Below the pieces are notes generated by a model. It worked only from the letters and a program-made list of their open reading frames with translations. It ran no database searches and was not told the DNA's origin. From NCBI RefSeq assembly GCF_011393025.1, contig NZ_JAAOEO010000019.1, positions 1 through 64,000 of the forward strand: a stretch of DNA of 64,000 nt. The letters are read 5' to 3'. Source of the stretch: Neobacillus terrae. GTDB lineage: Bacteria > Bacillota > Bacilli > Bacillales > Cytobacillaceae. The translations under genes and the position numbers were made by a program. Shown piece after piece: positions 18,884 to 27,922 of the stretch. Every line of letters starts with the position of its first letter. Positions within the stretch are counted from its first letter, which is position 1.

Positions 18884-19032
18884 GTTATGCTAATGAAGTT
18901 ATACAAGTATAATAATTAAGTTGTCCAAAAGGAAGATGTGGAAAAAAACGGAATTTAGGAATAGTGCTCTCATTACAGTGTTAAAGCGATAAAATTGTTA
19001 AGATTAGGTAAAAAATATTGCACAATTCTTAC

Positions 19033-19061
19033 TTGCATTAAATATTTAAACTATTTATAAT
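19033..19061 (+). promoter_or_regulatory. Sigma-A promoter of the opp operon
   Basis: TTGCAT (19033-19038), 17-base spacer, perfect TATAAT (19056-19061). It leaves a leader of about 285 bases before oppA. Confidence 0.75.
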
Positions 19062-19135
19062 AAACTTAACAAACGATATATTTACTATATTGTCACATTA
19101 CTAGTTCAATGTACCTCCTGACCAAAAGAATGGGT

Positions 19136-19216
19136 AAGTTTATAGCTGGCATCTTAAGGGACCAAATAATTTTTTAATATTCTTTTGATCTCTTAAAATG
19201 GTAAACTTGCTTTTTT
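19136..19216 (+). terminator. Possible attenuator hairpin in the opp leader
   Basis: Outer arms AAGTTTA (19136-19142) and TAAACTT (19202-19208) enclose a second stem TTAAGGGA (19154-19161)/TCTCTTAA (19189-19196). Six T residues follow (19211-19216). This has the form of an intrinsic terminator between promoter and oppA, so it may reduce read-through. No antiterminator or ligand domain is recognised. Confidence 0.5.
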
Positions 19217-19355
19217 ATTCATCTTTTAATAGTCAGGCAATTTCATAAATTAAATTTACAGACTATTTGTAAATTATACCCAGGACGTACAATTGTAATT
19301 GCTAATGAGGACAGAAGTAAAAGTTGTTTGCCGAAAAAAATAGGGGGGTAATACC

Positions 19356-21008
19356 GTGAAAAAAAGATTATCAGTCTTTTTTAGCATGCTGCTTGTTCTG
19401 AGCATGTTCCTTACTGCATGCGGCGGCTTTAACAAAGAAGACAAGGCAAGCAATGAATCAACAAAAAAGGGCGACAGCAAAAAATCTGACGTACCTCAGG
19501 AAATGCGCGTAAACATTAACTCCGAACCGTTCTCCCTGAATCCAGGGCTGGCTAACGATGCTACTTCCGGCGGAGTATTGCTTCAAACATTTGAAGGTTT
19601 GACTCGTATTGATAAAGACGGCAAACCACAGCCCGCTATGGCTGAGAAAATTACACATTCCGATGATTTGAAAACTTACACTTTCAAACTTCGTGATGCA
19701 AAATGGACAAACGGAGATCCTGTAACAGCAGAAGACTTTGTTTATGCTTGGAAATGGGCTCTTGATCCTAAAAACGAATCACAATATGCTTACCAGCTTT
19801 ACTATGTAAAAGGTGCGCAAGCTATTAACGAAGGTAAAGCAGGAGCTGACACTCTTGGAATTAAAGCTGTTGACGACAAAACTTTAGAAGTACAATTAGA
19901 AAATCCAACTCCTTATTTCTTGGAGCTTACAGCATTCTACACTTACTTCCCTGTAAACCACACAGTTGCAGCGAAGAATCCTAAATGGTATGCAGAAGCT
20001 GGCGCGGACTATGTTTCAAACGGTCCTTTCAAAATGACTGGATGGTCTCACCAGGACAAGATCACTCTTGAAAAGAACGACCAGTACTGGGATAAAGATA
20101 GTGTGAAACTTACAAAAGTTGAAATGTACATGATCAATGACCCTAATACAGAACTTTCTATGTTCGACAATGGCGAACTTGACTGGGCTGGTTCACCATT
20201 CGGTACACTTCCAACTGATGCTTTAAAACAATTAAAAGATGATGGCAAATTGAATGTTAAACCAATTGCCGGTACTTACTGGTTCAAGTTTAATACTGAA
20301 AAGCCGCCATTGAACAATGTTAACATCCGTAAGGCACTTTCTTACGCAATCAACCGTCAAGCTATTGTTGACAATATCACTCAGGGCGGACAAATACCTG
20401 CTATGGCAGCTGTTCCACCTTCAATGATCAAAGAAAACAAAAAAGGTTATTACAAAGATAACGATGTTGAAAAAGCAAAAGAGTATTTGAAAAAAGGTTT
20501 AGAAGAACTTGGCCTAAAAGATGCTAAAGATCTGCCACCAATTACTGTGTCTTATAATACAAGTGAAGCACACCAAAAGATTGCTCAGGCAATCCAGGAT
20601 ATGTGGAAATCAAACCTTGGAATCGATGTTAAGCTTGATAACGCTGAGTGGAAAGTTTACATTGACAAGCTTCATAAAGGTGACTACATGGTAGGACGTA
20701 TGGGCTGGTTGGGTGACTTCAACGACCCTATTAACTTCCTTGAATTGTTCCGTGACAAAAATGGCGGTAACAATGATACTAAGTGGGAAAATCCTGAATT
20801 CAAGCAATTACTTGCAGATTCTGCAAAAGAAAGCGATGCATCAAAACGTTTAGACATACTGAAGAAAGCTGAAGCTATCTTTATGGATGAAATGCCGGTA
20901 GCTCCTATTTACTTCTATACAAATGTTTGGGTTAAGAAAGATAACCTTAAAGATGTAGTAACATCTGGTCTTGGTGATGTTCAGTTGAAATGGGCTCACT
21001 TCGAATAA
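19356..21008 (+). CDS. oppA: Oligopeptide-binding lipoprotein OppA
   Basis: A 550-residue SBP_bac_5 lipoprotein with lipobox LTAC (Cys22). DAKWTNGDPVTAEDFVYAW is typical of OppA. It captures extracellular oligopeptides, including signalling peptides in B. subtilis, for OppBCDF. The GTG start follows TAGGGGGG. It is first in the opp operon and is followed by a strong hairpin that probably keeps it in excess over the other subunits. Confidence 0.96.
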   Translation: MKKRLSVFFSMLLVLSMFLTACGGFNKEDKASNESTKKGDSKKSDVPQEMRVNINSEPFSLNPGLANDATSGGVLLQTFEGLTRIDKDGKPQPAMAEKITHSDDLKTYTFKLRDAKWTNGDPVTAEDFVYAWKWALDPKNESQYAYQLYYVKGAQAINEGKAGADTLGIKAVDDKTLEVQLENPTPYFLELTAFYTYFPVNHTVAAKNPKWYAEAGADYVSNGPFKMTGWSHQDKITLEKNDQYWDKDSVKLTKVEMYMINDPNTELSMFDNGELDWAGSPFGTLPTDALKQLKDDGKLNVKPIAGTYWFKFNTEKPPLNNVNIRKALSYAINRQAIVDNITQGGQIPAMAAVPPSMIKENKKGYYKDNDVEKAKEYLKKGLEELGLKDAKDLPPITVSYNTSEAHQKIAQAIQDMWKSNLGIDVKLDNAEWKVYIDKLHKGDYMVGRMGWLGDFNDPINFLELFRDKNGGNNDTKWENPEFKQLLADSAKESDASKRLDILKKAEAIFMDEMPVAPIYFYTNVWVKKDNLKDVVTSGLGDVQLKWAHFE

Positions 21009-21037
21009 AATACTACAAATAAAAATATTAGATTTAG

Positions 21038-21078
21038 AGGCAAGGTATATGGGTTTTGTTACCCATATACCTTGCTTT
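21038..21078 (+). terminator. Hairpin between oppA and oppB
   Basis: A 15-base perfect stem GCAAGGTATATGGGT/ACCCATATACCTTGC with a six-base loop, followed by only three T. In peptide transporter operons such a hairpin gives partial termination or protects the oppA mRNA. Confidence 0.85.
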
Positions 21079-21135
21079 CTGAATAAGAGTTTTTTGAAAG
21101 TTTAAAAAGTTAGTACTTAATGGAGGTGTGAAATT

Positions 21136-22071
21136 TTGGCGAAATACATCACGAAACGTCTACTATACTTGCTGTTTTCTCTTTATCTTATTATTACAGC
21201 AACCTTTTTCTTAATGCGCCTTGCACCAGGTAACCCGTTTACTGGTGAAAAGCAGCTGCCACCTGAAATCCAGGCTTCACTAAATGAACACTACGGCTTA
21301 AATAAGCCATGGTATGTTCAATATGGAGATTATTTAGTGAAAATTGCACATTGGGATTTTGGTCCATCGTTTAAATATAATTCTAGAACGGTTAATGACT
21401 TAATTAATGATGGTTTTCCTGTTTCACTATTTTTAGGTGTAGAAGCAATTTTAATTGCGCTGGCTTTAGGAACGCTGCTAGGAATTATTGCTGCACTGAA
21501 ACATAATAAATGGCAGGATTATGGTGCCATGATTATTGCGGTACTGGGAATTTCTGTACCATCCTTTATTATGGCTACTGTTTTACAGTATTTCCTTGCT
21601 ATTAAATGGCATATATTCCCTGTAGCTCGTTGGGATTCTTTTATGCATACGATTCTTCCTGCATTAGCACTCGCATCAACACCAATGGCGTTTATTGCAC
21701 GTCTAACTCGATCCAGTATGCTTGAAGTTCTTGCAAATGATTATATTCGTACAGCAAAATCAAAAGGGTTGGGACAAACAGCTATAACAATTAAACATAC
21801 AATCCGTAATGCGCTTCTTCCTGTTGTTTCATATATGGGGCCATTATCTGCGGGTATTGTTACAGGAAGTTTTGTTATCGAAAAGATTTTTGGTATTCCA
21901 GGGCTTGGTTCTCACTTTGTTATGTCGATTTCAAACCGTGACTACACGGTGATTATGGGCGTCACAGTGTTCTATAGTATTATCTTGCTTAGCGCGATTC
22001 TCCTTGTCGACATTGCGTATGGTTTCATCGACCCGCGTATCAAACTTACAAGCGGGAAGAAAGGAGAATAA
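21136..22071 (+). CDS. oppB: Oligopeptide ABC transporter permease OppB
   Basis: A 311-residue permease with six predicted helices. It has YITKRLLYLLFSLY at the N-terminus and the EAA loop RTAKSKGLGQTAITIKH. The TTG start lies after GGAGGTG. It pairs with OppC. Confidence 0.95.
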   Translation: MAKYITKRLLYLLFSLYLIITATFFLMRLAPGNPFTGEKQLPPEIQASLNEHYGLNKPWYVQYGDYLVKIAHWDFGPSFKYNSRTVNDLINDGFPVSLFLGVEAILIALALGTLLGIIAALKHNKWQDYGAMIIAVLGISVPSFIMATVLQYFLAIKWHIFPVARWDSFMHTILPALALASTPMAFIARLTRSSMLEVLANDYIRTAKSKGLGQTAITIKHTIRNALLPVVSYMGPLSAGIVTGSFVIEKIFGIPGLGSHFVMSISNRDYTVIMGVTVFYSIILLSAILLVDIAYGFIDPRIKLTSGKKGE

Positions 22072-22073
22072 AC

Positions 22074-22988
22074 ATGGAAATCTCAAAAGAAAAATTTCAA
22101 ATAGTTGGAACTAGAAGTACTGAAGCTGAAAAAATCTCTAAACCGAGCCTTTCCTTTTGGAAGGATGTTTCAATCCGCTTTCGAAAAAACAAGCTTGCCA
22201 TGTTTGGTGTTGTATTATTAATTCTCCTAATCATCATGGCAATCTTTGGACCATATATGACTAAGTTTGATTACCGTACAAACAATCTTGTGAATACTAA
22301 TAAGCCACCTGGAAGTATGCATTGGTTTGGAACTGACGATTTAGGCCGTGATGTCTTTGCTCGTACATGGCAAGGAGCAAGAATTTCCTTGTTCATAGGT
22401 ATAGCAGCTGCTGCAGTTGATTTCTTTATCGGCGTTTTCTGGGGGGGACTCGCAGGATATAAGGGAGGACGTATTGATGAATTTATGATGCGTTTTGCTG
22501 ATGTCCTTTGGGGAATTCCTTATTTACTTCTTGTAATTTTATTCATGGTTGTTATGGGTCAGTCACTTGGTACCATGATCCTTGCAATGACAATTACAGG
22601 TTGGATAAATATGGCCAGGATTGTCCGCGGACAAGTTCTGTCACTGAAGAGCCAGGAATATGTTTTAGCTTCAAAAACATTAGGAGCAGGACTTCAGCGT
22701 ATCATGGGAAAACATTTAATCCCTAACACAATGGGACCGATTCTGGTCACAATGACTCTAACTGTTCCATCTGCTATATTCACGGAAGCCTTCCTTAGCT
22801 ATTTGGGATTAGGATTAACGCCTCCGTTAGCAAGCTGGGGAACTATGGCTTCCGATGGTCTGCCTGCGATTAAATATTATCCATGGAGATTATTTTTCCC
22901 TGCTACGTTTATCTGTTTAACAATTTTTGCGTTTAACGTAATCGGGGATGGCCTGCGAGATGCCTTAGATCCACGACTACGTAAATAG
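22074..22988 (+). CDS. oppC: Oligopeptide ABC transporter permease OppC
   Basis: A 304-residue permease with a hydrophilic N-terminus, the HWFGTDDLGRDVFAR motif of this subunit and an EAA loop LASKTLGAGLQRI. It starts two bases after oppB, with AAAGGAG inside the end of oppB, so the two are tightly coupled. Confidence 0.95.
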   Translation: MEISKEKFQIVGTRSTEAEKISKPSLSFWKDVSIRFRKNKLAMFGVVLLILLIIMAIFGPYMTKFDYRTNNLVNTNKPPGSMHWFGTDDLGRDVFARTWQGARISLFIGIAAAAVDFFIGVFWGGLAGYKGGRIDEFMMRFADVLWGIPYLLLVILFMVVMGQSLGTMILAMTITGWINMARIVRGQVLSLKSQEYVLASKTLGAGLQRIMGKHLIPNTMGPILVTMTLTVPSAIFTEAFLSYLGLGLTPPLASWGTMASDGLPAIKYYPWRLFFPATFICLTIFAFNVIGDGLRDALDPRLRK

Positions 22989-23000
22989 GGGTGTGATAAA

Positions 23001-24071
23001 ATGGAAAAATTACTAGAAGTAAAGAATTTGGAAGTCTCTTTCCAAACTTATGGTGGTGAGGTTAAAGCCGTTCGCGGAGTAAGCTTCGACCTTCACAAAG
23101 GTGAGACTCTTGCCATTGTTGGTGAGTCGGGTTCCGGAAAGAGTGTTACATCGCAAACCATTATGAAATTGATCCCTATGCCTCCTGGTAAGATTAAAGG
23201 CGGGCAAATTCTATTTAATGGTGAAGATATAGTAAAAAAGACTGACAAACAAATGGAAAAGATTCGTGGTAAGGAAATCAGCATGATCTTCCAGGATCCT
23301 ATGACGTCTTTAAACCCGACCATGAAGATTGGCCGGCAAATCATGGAGGTTCTAACCAAGCATCAGAATATGTCAACATCTACAGCCAAGGAAAGAGCAG
23401 TGGAACTTTTACGCCTTGTAGGTATACCTATGCCCGAAAAACGTGTAATTCAATATCCGCATGAGTTTTCCGGAGGTATGAGACAGCGTGCGATGATAGC
23501 AATCGCCTTGGCAGCTAATCCTAAATTGTTAATTGCCGATGAGCCTACCACTGCATTGGACGTTACAATCCAGGCACAAATTCTTGAATTGATGAAAGAC
23601 CTGCAAAGCAAGATGGATACGTCTATTATCTTTATTACCCACGATCTTGGGGTAGTAGCTAATGTGGCAGACCGTGTCGCTGTTATGTATGCAGGACAAA
23701 TTGTTGAAATGGGAACGGTTGATGAGGTATTCTATGACCCACGCCACCCATACACATGGGGGTTATTGGCTTCCATGCCAAGCTTGGATAACGATGATAA
23801 ATCCGAGCTTGCTGCTATTCCGGGAACACCTCCGGATCTTATACATCCACCTAAAGGGGATGCATTCGCTGCTAGAAACCAGTATGCGATGGCAATCGAT
23901 TTTGAAGAGGAACCGCCAATGTTCCAAATCTCTGAGACCCATTTTGCGAAAACATGGCTCCTTCACCCGGATGCTCCAAAAGTAGAGCCGCCTGAAGCTG
24001 TTAAAAGGCGAATGCGCAAATTAGCTTCTACTTTTGAAAAGCCTGTTCTCGTTCAGGAGGGTAAATCATAA
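23001..24071 (+). CDS. oppD: Oligopeptide ABC transporter ATPase OppD
   Basis: A 356-residue ABC ATPase. Walker A GESGSGKS is at 41-48, with an FSGGMRQR signature and LIADEPTT. Unlike most D subunits, its C-terminal extension (about 280-356) has no Cys cluster and is instead rich in Pro and Glu. It ends with TAATG, sharing one base with oppF. Confidence 0.95.
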   Translation: MEKLLEVKNLEVSFQTYGGEVKAVRGVSFDLHKGETLAIVGESGSGKSVTSQTIMKLIPMPPGKIKGGQILFNGEDIVKKTDKQMEKIRGKEISMIFQDPMTSLNPTMKIGRQIMEVLTKHQNMSTSTAKERAVELLRLVGIPMPEKRVIQYPHEFSGGMRQRAMIAIALAANPKLLIADEPTTALDVTIQAQILELMKDLQSKMDTSIIFITHDLGVVANVADRVAVMYAGQIVEMGTVDEVFYDPRHPYTWGLLASMPSLDNDDKSELAAIPGTPPDLIHPPKGDAFAARNQYAMAIDFEEEPPMFQISETHFAKTWLLHPDAPKVEPPEAVKRRMRKLASTFEKPVLVQEGKS

Positions 24072-25003
24072 TGGCTGAAAAGTTAATCGAAATAAAGAAT
24101 TTAAAACAGTATTTTAACGTGGGTAGACCCAATCTGGTTAAAGCCGTTGACGGTGTTACCTTCGATATTTATAAAGGTGAAACTTTAGGTCTTGTTGGGG
24201 AGTCTGGCTGTGGAAAGTCTACTACAGGCCGTACTATTATCCGTCTTTATGATGCGACTGCCGGAGAGGTGTTTTTTGATGGAGAAAATGTCCATGGAAA
24301 GAAATCTGCAAAAGAACTAAAAAAGTTCAACCGTAAAATGCAAATGATTTTCCAGGATCCTTATGCTTCACTAAACCCAAGAATGACGGTTGCTGATATT
24401 ATTGCTGAAGGAATCGATATTCACGGACTTGCTAAGACCAGGAAAGAACGTATGGAAAGAGTTTATGAATTGCTTGAAACAGTTGGACTCAATAAAGAGC
24501 ATGCCAACAGATATCCTCATGAATTCTCCGGTGGTCAAAGACAGCGTATTGGGATTGCCCGTGCACTAGCTGTTGAACCTGAGTTTATTATTGCGGATGA
24601 GCCTATTTCAGCTCTTGACGTATCAATTCAGGCGCAAGTAGTTAATCTGATGAAGAAGCTTCAGCGTGAGAAGGGATTAACCTACCTTTTTATTGCCCAT
24701 GACCTTTCAATGGTTAAATACATCAGTGACAGAATCGGTGTAATGTATTATGGGAAATTGGTCGAAATTGCACCTGCTGAAGATTTATATAAAAATCCTC
24801 TGCACCCATATACTAAATCTTTATTATCTGCTATCCCGATTCCAGACCCTGAATCAGAAAGAACACGTAAACGGATTACCTATAATCCAAGTGTCCATAA
24901 CTATGGTGATAATGAAGATGTTACCATGAGGGAAATCAGTCCAGGTCACTTTGTTCTTTGTTCAGCTAAGGAATTCGAACAATATAAACAGCAATACAGA
25001 TAA
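24071..25003 (+). CDS. oppF: Oligopeptide ABC transporter ATPase OppF
   Basis: A 310-residue ABC ATPase. Walker A GESGCGKS is at 43-50, with FSGGQRQR and IIADEPIS. It is the last gene of the opp operon. Its original terminator is now split by an IS3-family insertion that begins 52 bases after the stop codon. Confidence 0.95.
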   Translation: MAEKLIEIKNLKQYFNVGRPNLVKAVDGVTFDIYKGETLGLVGESGCGKSTTGRTIIRLYDATAGEVFFDGENVHGKKSAKELKKFNRKMQMIFQDPYASLNPRMTVADIIAEGIDIHGLAKTRKERMERVYELLETVGLNKEHANRYPHEFSGGQRQRIGIARALAVEPEFIIADEPISALDVSIQAQVVNLMKKLQREKGLTYLFIAHDLSMVKYISDRIGVMYYGKLVEIAPAEDLYKNPLHPYTKSLLSAIPIPDPESERTRKRITYNPSVHNYGDNEDVTMREISPGHFVLCSAKEFEQYKQQYR

Positions 25004-25036
25004 GTTACCCATACTGAATAAAGCTTTCCGTCATAT

Positions 25037-25055
25037 AAAAAAAGAACTCAGAAAG
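25037..25055 (+). terminator. Left half of the opp terminator, split by an insertion
   Basis: The arm AAAAAAAGAACTCA (25037-25050) pairs with TGGGTTCTTTTTTT at 26536-26549, on the far side of the IS element, with one G-U pair. Joining the two flanks with a single AAG restores a terminator with a seven-base loop. Confidence 0.8.
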
Positions 25056-25108
25056 TGTACTGCACCCCAAAAGTTAGAGCTAAAATCTAACTTTTGGGGT
25101 GTTTATTT

Positions 25109-25672
25109 ATGGCTAAATATAGTGAACGATTTAAGTTGATGGTGGTAAGGGAATACCAAGAAGGTCATTTTGGATATGACTCGCTGGCTAGTAAGCACGG
25201 CATGTCCAGCAGTTCACCCATTAAGAGATGGGTAAAAGTATACGAGAAATTTGGAGCTGAAGGCTTAATGAGGAAGAAACATAATGAAACTTATTCTACT
25301 CATTTTAAACTGGATGTATTAAGATACATGGAGAGAACAGGTTCTTCAGAAATGGAAACAGCCCTTCAATTTGGGCTAACAATCCCTCCTATGATAGCTT
25401 CATGGAAGAAAGCGTATCTGGAAGGTGGTGCTGAGGCCCTGGATAAACCGAAAGGACGGCCTCCCATGTCTGAAAAATCCAAGAACAGAAAAAACAAACC
25501 TACAGAAGAACGTGAAATGACATATGAACAAAAATTGGAACGAGAAAACGAACATCTTCGTTTAGAGGTAGAATACTTAAAAAAGTTGAGAGCTTTTCAG
25601 ATGGATCCGGAAGGCTATCTCGAAAAGCACAAGCAGCGCTATCATTCGAACTCAAAGAAACCTTCAAGTTAA
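25109..25672 (+). CDS. IS3-family transposase OrfA
   Basis: A 187-residue DNA-binding subunit with two helix-turn-helix segments (about 1-60 and 65-110) and a C-terminal leucine-zipper-like coil (ERENEHLRLEVEYLKKL). A slippery heptamer A-AAA-AAG lies at 25579-25585 in the correct phase. A -1 shift there would make the OrfAB transposase. The ATG at 25109 is the natural start. Confidence 0.88.
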   Translation: MAKYSERFKLMVVREYQEGHFGYDSLASKHGMSSSSPIKRWVKVYEKFGAEGLMRKKHNETYSTHFKLDVLRYMERTGSSEMETALQFGLTIPPMIASWKKAYLEGGAEALDKPKGRPPMSEKSKNRKNKPTEEREMTYEQKLERENEHLRLEVEYLKKLRAFQMDPEGYLEKHKQRYHSNSKKPSS

Positions 25673-26499
25673 AAGATGTTTTACTTAGAGTCGGTATTCC
25701 TGAATCCTCCTACCATTACCATATAAATTGCATGAAGAAAGAATATCCTGATCAAGAGCTTGAAGAATGTATTCAATCGATTTTTGATGAAAATGACGGC
25801 AACTATGGGTATCGCCGTATCCATCTAGAATTGAAAAACCGTGGTTATAAGGTGAATCATAAGAAGGTACAACGCATCATGAAAAAACTCCAACTCAAAG
25901 GAGAAAAGTTCAATAGAAAATCACGGAAATTCAGTTCTTACAAAGGAACTACAGGAACTGTTGCCAAGAATCGTATAAACCGTCGTTTCCACACAAATGT
26001 GTGTCATCAAAAATTAACAACAGATATCACAGAATTCAAGTGTTCAGACAATGTAAAACTGTATCTGAGTCCCATTATGGATATGTTCAACGGTGAAATC
26101 CTTTCCTATGGAGTAAGTATGCGTCCAACCTTGGAATTGGTGCTCACCCCTCTCGAGGAAACCCTTGAAATCGTAAAAGACTCAAAGTACAGAACCACTA
26201 TACATTCTGATCAAGGCTGGCATTATCAACATAACAAATGGGTAAAAAGACTCAAAGAACAAAAGGTATTCCAGAGTATGTCACGAAAAGGAAACTGTTT
26301 AGATAATTCACCTATAGAAAACTTTTTCGGTTTAATGAAACAAGAGATGTATTACGGAGAAGCACTGTGCTCTTATGAAGAGTTAAAAAATAGAATAGAA
26401 GATTATATCCACTATTACAATAACAAGCGTATAAAACAAAAATTGGCTGGCATGAGTCCAGTACAATACCGGATTCATACCAGCCAATCAGCTGCTTAA
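25585..26499 (+). CDS. IS3-family transposase OrfB, expressed by -1 frameshift
   Basis: The catalytic rve integrase domain. The reading frame is open from the slippery site at 25579-25585. Its first conventional start codon is the ATG at 25732, well inside the conserved N-terminal region (KLKDVLLRVGIPESSYHYH precedes it), so independent initiation is unlikely. The DDE residues are in TTDITEF, HSDQGWHYQ and DNSPIENFF. It is complete, which suggests recent insertion. Confidence 0.85.
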   Translation, partial: VESFSDGSGRLSRKAQAALSFELKETFKLKDVLLRVGIPESSYHYHINCMKKEYPDQELEECIQSIFDENDGNYGYRRIHLELKNRGYKVNHKKVQRIMKKLQLKGEKFNRKSRKFSSYKGTTGTVAKNRINRRFHTNVCHQKLTTDITEFKCSDNVKLYLSPIMDMFNGEILSYGVSMRPTLELVLTPLEETLEIVKDSKYRTTIHSDQGWHYQHNKWVKRLKEQKVFQSMSRKGNCLDNSPIENFFGLMKQEMYYGEALCSYEELKNRIEDYIHYYNNKRIKQKLAGMSPVQYRIHTSQSAA

Positions 26500-26554
26500 T
26501 ATAAAACTCTAACTTTTGGGGGTCACCTCAAAGTATGGGTTCTTTTTTTTGTAT

Positions 26555-26749
26555 TTATTTTTTATTGCCACCCACTGCTTTCCAACCAGTTTGGTATTTT
26601 GCAGATTCCTGGACAAATTCTGATTTTTTCTTTCCGCCAAATAAATTTTCCCCAATACCATTAGTAATAACACCCATTAAAGCAGTAATTCCTACAACAA
26701 GGACTGCAACAATTGTCAAATCTGTTATGTAACCAGCCAATCCAGCCAA
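26555..26749 (-). CDS. Small single-helix membrane protein
   Basis: A 64-residue protein with one strongly hydrophobic helix (about 8-33) and a basic, polar tail (FGGKKKSEF). The TTG at 26749 is chosen because ATGGAGGG lies six bases upstream; the longer frame beginning at 26767 would include that site. It converges with opp. No family is recognised. Confidence 0.6.
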   Translation of the reverse strand: MAGLAGYITDLTIVAVLVVGITALMGVITNGIGENLFGGKKKSEFVQESAKYQTGWKAVGGNKK

Positions 26750-26972
26750 GAAAAACCCTCCATTCAAATTGGGAACAGGCTCAACCGATTCAGGCCTGAA
26801 AGCATTTTCCTATCTTTATTTTAAAAGAATTTCAAACAGATGGAAAGGAAAAAATACGCAAAAACTAATTAAAATGAAAAGGTGACCTTTTTCATATTTA
26901 ATGATATTAATACAAAGTTAAGCGTTTTCGAAAGAGAATTTTAATTGAGAATAAAAAAGTTTATTTTAAGTG
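26750..26972. other. Intergenic stretch upstream of the spx promoters
   Basis: AT-rich DNA without a gene. A near-palindrome with GAAAAGG/CCTTTTTC arms lies at 26873-26894. Confidence 0.4.
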
Positions 26973-26998
26973 GTTTAAGATAAAAATGATAAGGGTAA
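26973..26998 (+). promoter_or_regulatory. Candidate sigma-B promoter upstream of spx
   Basis: GTTTAA (26973-26978), 14-base spacer, GGGTAA (26993-26998), close to the sigma-B consensus GTTTAA-N12-15-GGGTAT. It is about 345 bases before spx. In B. subtilis spx is also read from a sigma-B promoter. Confidence 0.55.
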
Positions 26999-27136
26999 AG
27001 AAACTATAAGAATATATTTTTAAAATTTTATAGCAGTCACGTACATAAAGCTGCAATAAAAGACGAATGATTTAATAATTTAGCTTATTATTTTCCCACG
27101 AAAGGGTGGATGTCAAATAATTATTTGATAAAAACC

Positions 27137-27162
27137 TGAAACTTTTATGGAAATCCATCGTC
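27137..27162 (+). promoter_or_regulatory. Candidate ECF-sigma (sigma-M type) promoter of spx
   Basis: TGAAAC (27137-27142), 16-base spacer, CGTC (27159-27162) followed by TA. This is the consensus shared by sigma-M, sigma-W and sigma-X promoters. Cell-envelope stress control of spx is known in B. subtilis. Confidence 0.65.
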
Positions 27163-27226
27163 TAATATAAAGTAAACATTAGAAAACTAATTGTTTAATA
27201 GGGTTACTTTTTTTAGAGTGGTAGTG

Positions 27227-27232
27227 TATAAT
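27227..27232 (+). promoter_or_regulatory. Candidate sigma-A -10 box of spx
   Basis: A perfect TATAAT, about 115 bases before the spx start. The -35 region is a T-rich stretch without a clear hexamer. Confidence 0.45.
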
Positions 27233-27345
27233 TAATGATATAAATTACTTATTTAAATTAATTATTATTTAGAAGATATATTCTGACTGCTAAGCTACTA
27301 TTTCCTATATATAGTTTGAAAATAATTAAGGAGTGTGAAACCAAA

Positions 27346-27741
27346 ATGGTAACACTATACACTTCACCAAGTTGTACATCATGCAGAAAAGCAAAAACCT
27401 GGCTGGAAGAGCATGAAATTGCATATTCTGAAAGAAATATTTTTTCCGAGCCGCTCTCCATTGAAGAAATCAAAGAAATTCTTCGTATGACTGAAGATGG
27501 AACAGATGAAATCATTTCTACGCGGTCAAAGACATTCCAAAAGCTGGATGTTAATCTTGAAACGATGCCCTTGCAAAATTTATTTGAGCTTATAAAAGAA
27601 AATCCAGGCTTGCTTCGCAGACCAATTATTTTAGATGAGAAGCGCTTACAAGTTGGATATAATGAAGATGAAATTCGCCGTTTCCTTCCAAGGAAGGTTC
27701 GTACTTTCCAATTACAGGAAGCTCAGCGTATGGTAAATTAA
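27346..27741 (+). CDS. spx: Global thiol-stress regulator Spx
   Basis: A 131-residue ArsC-like protein that binds the RNA polymerase alpha subunit and redirects transcription under disulfide and envelope stress. It has the redox switch Cys10-x-x-Cys13 (SPSCTSCRK) and the conserved STRSKTF segment around residue 52. The ATG at 27346 has AAGGAG upstream. Its degradation adaptor YjbH is also in the window, so synthesis and turnover of Spx are encoded within 9 kb. Confidence 0.97.
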   Translation: MVTLYTSPSCTSCRKAKTWLEEHEIAYSERNIFSEPLSIEEIKEILRMTEDGTDEIISTRSKTFQKLDVNLETMPLQNLFELIKENPGLLRRPIILDEKRLQVGYNEDEIRRFLPRKVRTFQLQEAQRMVN

Positions 27742-27746
27742 CTTTC

Positions 27747-27778
27747 AAAACTCCTTCAATTTTTAGAAGGGGTTTTTT
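27747..27778 (+). terminator. Terminator after spx
   Basis: AAAACTCCTTC/GAAGGGGTTTT stem, eight-base loop, T-run. Confidence 0.85.
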
Positions 27779-27922
27779 ATTGTTATTAAGGAAGAATTGT
27801 CGATAAAGGAAAAGGGTCTGCAGTTGCCGAATTTTCTTTAGCTAAAAGTATATATTCATCATTTTTGAAACTACCTGGACCGGACAAGTAAGGCTTCGTC
27901 AGCTATATCCATGGCACGAAGG

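Larger units (their letters stand above)
25056..26530 (+). mobile_element. IS3-family insertion sequence (IS150-like), 1475 bp
   Basis: The ends are imperfect inverted repeats beginning TG and finishing CA, sharing the core CCCCAAAAGTTAGAG (left, around 25063-25079; right, around 26508-26524 on the other strand). Three-base AAG duplications flank it (25053-25055 and 26531-26533). It carries orfA and a DDE orfB in the -1 frame. Both are uninterrupted, so it may be active. The group assignment is inferred from the ORF layout. Confidence 0.88.
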
